From Lentzea waywayandensis (GTDB lineage: Bacteria; Actinomycetota; Actinomycetes; Mycobacteriales; Pseudonocardiaceae), in contig NZ_FOYL01000002.1 in NCBI RefSeq assembly GCF_900115955.1, forward strand, positions 1,054,001 to 1,118,000: DNA of 64,000 nt, given 5' to 3'. A program made the translations under genes and the position numbers. Position 1 is the first letter of the stretch, and every line of letters starts with the position of its first letter. This document shows, piece by piece, positions 60,167-64,000 of this stretch. The notes beneath the pieces are model-generated. The model was not told the origin of the DNA. It made no database searches and worked only from the letters and a program-made list of their open reading frames with translations.

Positions 60167-60763
60167 TCAGCCAGGCGGGACGAGCAGGCTTTGCTGGCGC
60201 ACCACGTGCGTTACCCGCGCGCGAATGACCTCGATGGCGAGAGCGGCCAGTTCTTCGAGGGTCAGTCCGTTGTTCCCGGTCGGGCAGGGATTCGCCCGCC
60301 ACAACACGTCGAGCACCGCGTCCGCCTGGGGCGCGATGTCCTCCGCGACCTCGGCGAGCCGTACCAGCGCGGCGACCGTGGACGTTCCCTGGGCGGAGGC
60401 GAGCAGCAGAGCTCGCGGCGCGCAGACCTCCACCGTGCCGTCCGCCCGCCTGGCCAGCAGGCCGCCCTCCACCATCGACTCCGTCAGGTCGGCGCGCTCG
60501 CGGATCGCCTCGGTCACGCCGCGGCCTACCGTCAGCACGCGACTCAGGAACGCGTCCGGTTCGAGCAGTGCCTGAACGGCGTCCAGCGACAGCCCCTGCC
60601 GCTGAAACCACAGGACCTGCCGCATGCGAACCAGATGCCCGCGCAGGTAGTACGGCGTGCGCCCGGCCCTCACCGGCGGCGGCAACAGCCCCCGCGCGTG
60701 GTAGGCGCGGACCGTGCGGGTCGTCACCCCGATCGCCGCCGCGAACTCGTCCACGTTCAGCAC
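60167..60763 (-). CDS. MerR-family regulator
   Basis: 198 aa from the GTG at 60763 with GGGAGG upstream; the longer ATG-initiated frame adds a non-protein-like arm. MerR HTH: DEFAAAIGVTTRTVRAYHARGLLPPP followed by RMRQVLWFQRQGLSLDAVQALL. The C-terminal half is helical, without conserved metal cysteines, so it is a drug/stress-type rather than metal-sensing MerR. Target unknown; the 436-bp region upstream could contain it. Confidence 0.9.
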   Translation of the reverse strand: MLNVDEFAAAIGVTTRTVRAYHARGLLPPPVRAGRTPYYLRGHLVRMRQVLWFQRQGLSLDAVQALLEPDAFLSRVLTVGRGVTEAIRERADLTESMVEGGLLARRADGTVEVCAPRALLLASAQGTSTVAALVRLAEVAEDIAPQADAVLDVLWRANPCPTGNNGLTLEELAALAIEVIRARVTHVVRQQSLLVPPG

Positions 60764-61199
60764 CGGGGCCTCCCTCCCGTGGCGCGGCCGGCCAGGAGAT
60801 CGTCTCCACGGTGACGAACGACTTCTATGCGGTTCTGAACTTTCCATCCGGCTTCCCCCTCCGGCGCAGACGACCATCGCGGATGGAATAGTCCTGCGGC
60901 GGAATATTCCCCCCTGCGCGATGCTCCCCGCAACGAGTGTGCCACCAGCCGCATAAGAAAATCATAAGCCGACCATTCGGCTGCGCCATCCGGATGACCC
61001 CGAAGGACACACGGAAGACACCGCTTCCACGACTTCCCTCGGCGCCGCCGGCGTGCTAGCGGCATTGCGGCGGCAACGATTCGCCATGACAAATTTATGC
61101 GACCTGGAAGTATTTACTTCCATTACTCATGACTCCTGGGATTTGCGGTCAGAATTCTGCCGTCCGCAATTGTTTCAATCCAAGGAGGACAGTCCGCCG
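60764..61199. other. AT-richer intergenic region before the small secreted gene
   Basis: 436 bp without a gene, visibly poorer in G+C than its neighbours between about 60940 and 61180. It contains the 18-bp palindrome at 61105 and a GGAATATTCC palindrome within 60900-60911. The lower GC may mark foreign DNA or a strongly regulated promoter. Confidence 0.5.
61105..61122. promoter_or_regulatory. 18-bp palindrome TGGAAGTATTTACTTCCA
   Basis: Perfect symmetric site in AT-rich DNA, 78 bp before the small secreted gene. Candidate operator or promoter element. Confidence 0.5.
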
Positions 61200-61577
61200 A
61201 TGAACATCCGTCACACGAGTGCGCCCTTCACGCGCCTGTTCAAGATGCTGGTCCTGTCGCTCGTCCTCGTCGCCGGGGGTGCCCTGGGAGCGCAGGGGGC
61301 CTCGGCCGCGCCCCAGTCGGCGGCGGTGCAGGCCGCGCCGGTCGTCGAGGCGGCGCCACCGTCGACGGCAGCGGTCTGGAGCTGCTACAGCGTGCTCTAC
61401 AGCAACGGCGTGGAGCGCGACTGCACCGTCAACTCCGGGGAGATCCGGTCGTACCTGTCCTGCAGCAACGGCTGGACCTACTACACCCGGTGGCTCGGTC
61501 GCGGGTCCTGGTACATCCTCCAGGTCTGCCCGTCCGGCTACTACCGCACCGGCTCCGGTATCCAGAGCAGAGGCTGA
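61200..61577 (+). CDS. Small secreted cysteine-containing protein
   Basis: 125 aa; AAGGAGG eleven bases upstream. Signal peptide about 1-37 (ending ASAAP), then a Pro/Ala-rich stretch and a compact domain (about 58-125) with four cysteines (WSCYS, RDCTV, LSCSN, QVCPS). The domain is rich in Tyr, Trp and Gly. Not recognised. Strong ribosome site, palindromic promoter and AT-rich surroundings suggest high, conditional expression. Could be an extracellular inhibitor, antimicrobial or wall-bound protein; none is shown. Confidence 0.7.
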   Translation: MNIRHTSAPFTRLFKMLVLSLVLVAGGALGAQGASAAPQSAAVQAAPVVEAAPPSTAAVWSCYSVLYSNGVERDCTVNSGEIRSYLSCSNGWTYYTRWLGRGSWYILQVCPSGYYRTGSGIQSRG

Positions 61578-61600
61578 TCTCGCGCAGTCCTGTCACGAAC

Positions 61601-61630
61601 GCGGTCCCCGGCGCTGCTGCCGGGGACCGC
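61601..61630. terminator. Bidirectional terminator
   Basis: Perfect 12-bp arms GCGGTCCCCGGC/GCCGGGGACCGC with a 6-nt loop between the converging small secreted gene and the MacB operon. Confidence 0.85.
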
Positions 61631-61643
61631 TTCCGCGTGTCGC

Positions 61644-62852
61644 TCAGGCGTCCGCGAGCGCTGCCGTGGGGGGTAGGCGCGCCGCGCGGATCGCCGGATA
61701 CACACCGGCGAGGACGCCGATGACCACTGCGGCGCCGACTCCGCCGAGCAACACGGGCAGGGGAAGCACAGCCGGCCAGCCCTGCACGATCGAGTAACCG
61801 GTCGTGACCGCGGTGCCGAGCAGGACGCCCGCGAGGCCACCGGCCACGGCGAGCCCGACCGACTCGGTGAGGAACTGGGCACCGATCTGGCGCCGGGTCG
61901 CCCCCAGGGCCCGGCGCAGCCCGATCTCCCTGCGCCGTTCCAGCACCGAGATGACCATCGTGTTGGCCACCCCGATGCCGCCGACGAGCAGTGCCACCGC
62001 GCCGAGCCCCAGGAACAGCGCGGAGTACGCGCGTTCGGTGGCCCGCTGCGCGACCAGCACGTCGGACGGCCTGCTGACCAGCACCTCGTTCGGACGCTCC
62101 GGGTTGACCGTGCGTCCCAGCACCGCCTTCACCGCCTCGACGGCGTGCTCCGCCGCCCGCACGTAGACGAGACCCGGTGTGCCGTCGAAGCCGAGGTAGC
62201 GCTGCGCGGCGGACCATCCCACCAGCGCGGAGCTGTCGAGCTCCGGCGCGAGCGGCACCGGCTCCAGCACTCCCGCCACCACGAACTGCCGGTCCGCGAT
62301 CCACACCGAGGACGCGGCCCCGTCCTCACGCGGCTCGACCCCCAGCACGCGGGCGGCCCGGTCTCCCAGCACCACCACCGGGTACCCCTCGGTCGCGGTC
62401 GAGAGGAACGCCCCGGCGCGGACCCGGCCCTGCACCACGGCGAGCAGGTCGAGCGCGCTCGCCGCGACCCTGATGCCGCCGTTCTCGTCGCGCGGAACCA
62501 GATCGCTGCGCCGCACCGTCGCCGTCGTCGCGCCGGTGGCGGACACGGCCTGCACCGGCGGGATGCGCCGGATCATGGCCAGCGAGTCCGGCGGGAGCTT
62601 GGCCTTGGACGAGCTGAGCAGGTCCTCGCCCGGCGCCACGGTCAGCAGGTTCGGTCCGAGCGCGGCGAGCTGCGCCCGGAGCGCGGCCTGGCTCGACGCC
62701 GGCACGCCGACCACGGCGACCAGCGCGGCGATCCCGATGGAGATGCCGAGCGCGGCGAGCGCGGTGCGGGTCAGCCGGGTGCGCAATCCCGCGAGGCCCA
62801 GCACCAGGACGTCGCGCGGTGGGAGGCGGTTGGGTTTCGGCAGCGGGATCAT
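61644..62852 (-). CDS. MacB-type ABC permease
   Basis: 402 aa; GGAGG before the ATG, which overlaps the ATPase stop (ATGA). MacB/FtsX layout: helix 1 near [19 protein letters not shown], a large extracytoplasmic domain (about 55-270), then three C-terminal helices with the conserved [21 protein letters not shown]. It exports a peptide, lipid or drug with the ATPase and the adaptor downstream. Confidence 0.92.
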   Translation of the reverse strand: MIPLPKPNRLPPRDVLVLGLAGLRTRLTRTALAALGISIGIAALVAVVGVPASSQAALRAQLAALGPNLLTVAPGEDLLSSSKAKLPPDSLAMIRRIPPVQAVSATGATTATVRRSDLVPRDENGGIRVAASALDLLAVVQGRVRAGAFLSTATEGYPVVVLGDRAARVLGVEPREDGAASSVWIADRQFVVAGVLEPVPLAPELDSSALVGWSAAQRYLGFDGTPGLVYVRAAEHAVEAVKAVLGRTVNPERPNEVLVSRPSDVLVAQRATERAYSALFLGLGAVALLVGGIGVANTMVISVLERRREIGLRRALGATRRQIGAQFLTESVGLAVAGGLAGVLLGTAVTTGYSIVQGWPAVLPLPVLLGGVGAAVVIGVLAGVYPAIRAARLPPTAALADA

Positions 62853-63529
62853 GCTCGGCCTCCGGTGTCGAGGCTGATCCGGCCGTCGAGGACCTCCACG
62901 CGCCGGGGCGTGGCCTCGGCGATGGCGCGGTCGTGCGTGATCAGCACGACCGTCGTGCCCGTGGCGTTCAGCTCCCGCAGCAACGCGAGCACCTCCGTGC
63001 CGGAGGCGGAGTCGAGGTTCCCGGTCGGTTCGTCGGCCAGCACGACGGCGGGCCGGTTCACCACCGCGCGGGCGATCGCGACCCGCTGCTTCTCGCCGCC
63101 GGACAGCTCGGAGGGGAAGTGGTCGGCCCGGTGGGTCAGCCCGACGCGGGCCAGTGCCTCGTCCGCGCGGGCGCGCCGTTCCCGCCTCGGCACGCCGCGG
63201 TAGACCTCGGCGGCCACCACGTTCTCCCGTGCGGTCAGTCCCTCGGTCAGGTGGAACTGCTGGAACACGAAGCCCAGCCACGACGCCCGCAGCGCGGACA
63301 GCCGCCGGTCGGTCAGCTCGCTCACGTCGTGCCCGTTGACCAGGACCCGGCCGGTGCTGGGCAGGTCGAGTGCGCCCAGCAGGTGCAGCATCGTCGACTT
63401 GCCGGAACCGGAGGGTCCGACGATGGCGACCAGTTCACCGGGGACCACCCGGATCGACGCGCCCCGCAGCGCCACCACCGGGCCGGGGTGGACCTTCGAC
63501 ACGTCGACCAGTTCGAGGACCGCCGTCAT
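62849..63529 (-). CDS. MacB-type ABC ATPase
   Basis: 226 aa, the standard LolD/MacB length. Walker [11 protein letters not shown]-loop FQQFHL, signature [10 protein letters not shown], Walker [14 protein letters not shown] and H-loop ITHD. It powers the MacB permease; start overlaps the adaptor's stop by four bases. Confidence 0.94.
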   Translation of the reverse strand: MTAVLELVDVSKVHPGPVVALRGASIRVVPGELVAIVGPSGSGKSTMLHLLGALDLPSTGRVLVNGHDVSELTDRRLSALRASWLGFVFQQFHLTEGLTARENVVAAEVYRGVPRRERRARADEALARVGLTHRADHFPSELSGGEKQRVAIARAVVNRPAVVLADEPTGNLDSASGTEVLALLRELNATGTTVVLITHDRAIAEATPRRVEVLDGRISLDTGGRA

Positions 63530-63999
63530 GACGCGATCACCACCTCGGCGCCTTCGGCCAGGCCTTCACCCGACACCTCGACGAGGCCGGACGCGAACAT
63601 GCCCGGCTCGACCCTGATCAGGTCGCGCCGTCCGTCGCGCACGACCTCCACGGCGTAACCGCCACCGGCCGGAGCCACGAGCGCCCGCACCGGCACGGCG
63701 AGCACGCCGTCCCGTCGCGCGCCGGACAGCACGACCGACACCTGGCCGGACTCCGGGACCGCCGCCGGGTCGTCGAGGCCGATCACGGCCACCAGGTCGT
63801 TCTCCTGCTCCTTGCCGGTGCCCGTCGCCACCGAGAGCACCTTGCCCGGAACGGTCCGCGAGCCGGGCAGCACGACCTCCACCTTCGCTCCGACCGCGAC
63901 GTAGGCCCGGCGCGCCTGGTCGATCTTGGCGGTCACCAGCCGTCCGGTTCCGGTGACCTTCATCAGCTCGCCCTCCGCGGCCGCGCCGAGCTGCGCGGT
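63526..63999 (-). CDS. Efflux periplasmic adaptor subunit, 5' end outside window
   Basis: The last 158 codons are visible and the frame runs off the right edge; an internal ATG at 63963 is not the real start. Beta-barrel/MP-proximal part of an RND/MacA-like adaptor: [27 protein letters not shown] and [20 protein letters not shown]. In Gram-positive bacteria such proteins are membrane-anchored and bridge the wall with MacB-like permeases. First gene of the three-gene operon as far as seen. Confidence 0.87.
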   Translation of the reverse strand, partial: TAQLGAAAEGELMKVTGTGRLVTAKIDQARRAYVAVGAKVEVVLPGSRTVPGKVLSVATGTGKEQENDLVAVIGLDDPAAVPESGQVSVVLSGARRDGVLAVPVRALVAPAGGGYAVEVVRDGRRDLIRVEPGMFASGLVEVSGEGLAEGAEVVIAS

Positions 64000-64000
64000 G

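Overview
The window is about 70% G+C throughout, with GTG starts, GGAGG ribosome binding sites and chains of ATGA/GTGA overlaps. It also has lipoprotein and Sec signals of the actinomycete kind, a snapalysin, CebR-type operators and sugar ABC transporters without their own ATPase. It is chromosomal DNA of a soil- or plant-associated actinomycete, most likely a Pseudonocardiaceae-type genus such as Lentzea or Saccharothrix. The genus is an inference from protein style only. I see no tRNA, rRNA, CRISPR array, prophage or insertion sequence.

Region 1 (1-30 kb) is a polysaccharide-utilisation locus for plant cell-wall pectin and arabinogalactan. It encodes an SGNH esterase (partial), a GH27 with ricin-type CBM, an EEP-fold phosphodiesterase with lectin tail, an intracellular GH95, two PL11 rhamnogalacturonan lyases and a CE2-like SGNH esterase. 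A GH30 likely beta-1,6-galactanase, a BNR_4 propeller protein, a GH2 beta-galactosidase with an inserted LamG domain and a GH16 follow. A six-gene operon (two permeases, binding lipoprotein, Gfo/Idh/MocA oxidoreductase, DUF6807 protein, cupin) probably imports and processes a released sugar.

Region 2 (28-38.4 kb) holds a ROK repressor divergent from a peptide/oligosaccharide-type ABC operon. That operon ends with an intracellular GH2 beta-mannosidase and a LacI-type sensor domain that has no DNA-binding domain; I infer manno-oligosaccharide uptake. Region 3 (38.4-41.3 kb) has a GH127 beta-L-arabinofuranosidase flanked by two unusual short tandem repeat arrays.

Region 4 (41.3-50.6 kb) is a string of small metabolic cassettes, each with a regulator and recognisable operators: TetR/SDR; DauR-like regulator with ornithine cyclodeaminase-like and D-threonine aldolase-like enzymes; MarR/alpha-beta hydrolase; and GntR/MFS/AtuA/DUF4387.

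Region 5 (50.5-64 kb) is mixed. It has a lipoprotein joining a degenerate nuclease fold to a CBM2, a snapalysin, an XRE regulator, a PPOX-fold protein, a PH-domain membrane protein, an esterase, a broken SARP/TPR regulator and a CebR-box-controlled AA10 LPMO. It continues with two FecCD permeases behind an iron box, a MerR regulator, a small secreted protein and a MacB-type ABC efflux system cut by the window end.

The most interesting layer is regulatory. At least four short operator families recur at separate CAZyme promoters, yet no complete LacI-family regulator is encoded here: CebR box; GGAAAACGCTTTCC; TGTTAGCGCTCACA-like; and clusters of GTCGAA/TTCGAC. They tie the scattered genes into candidate regulons: cellulose; rhamnogalacturonan plus transporter; arabinose side chains; and a broader unknown one.
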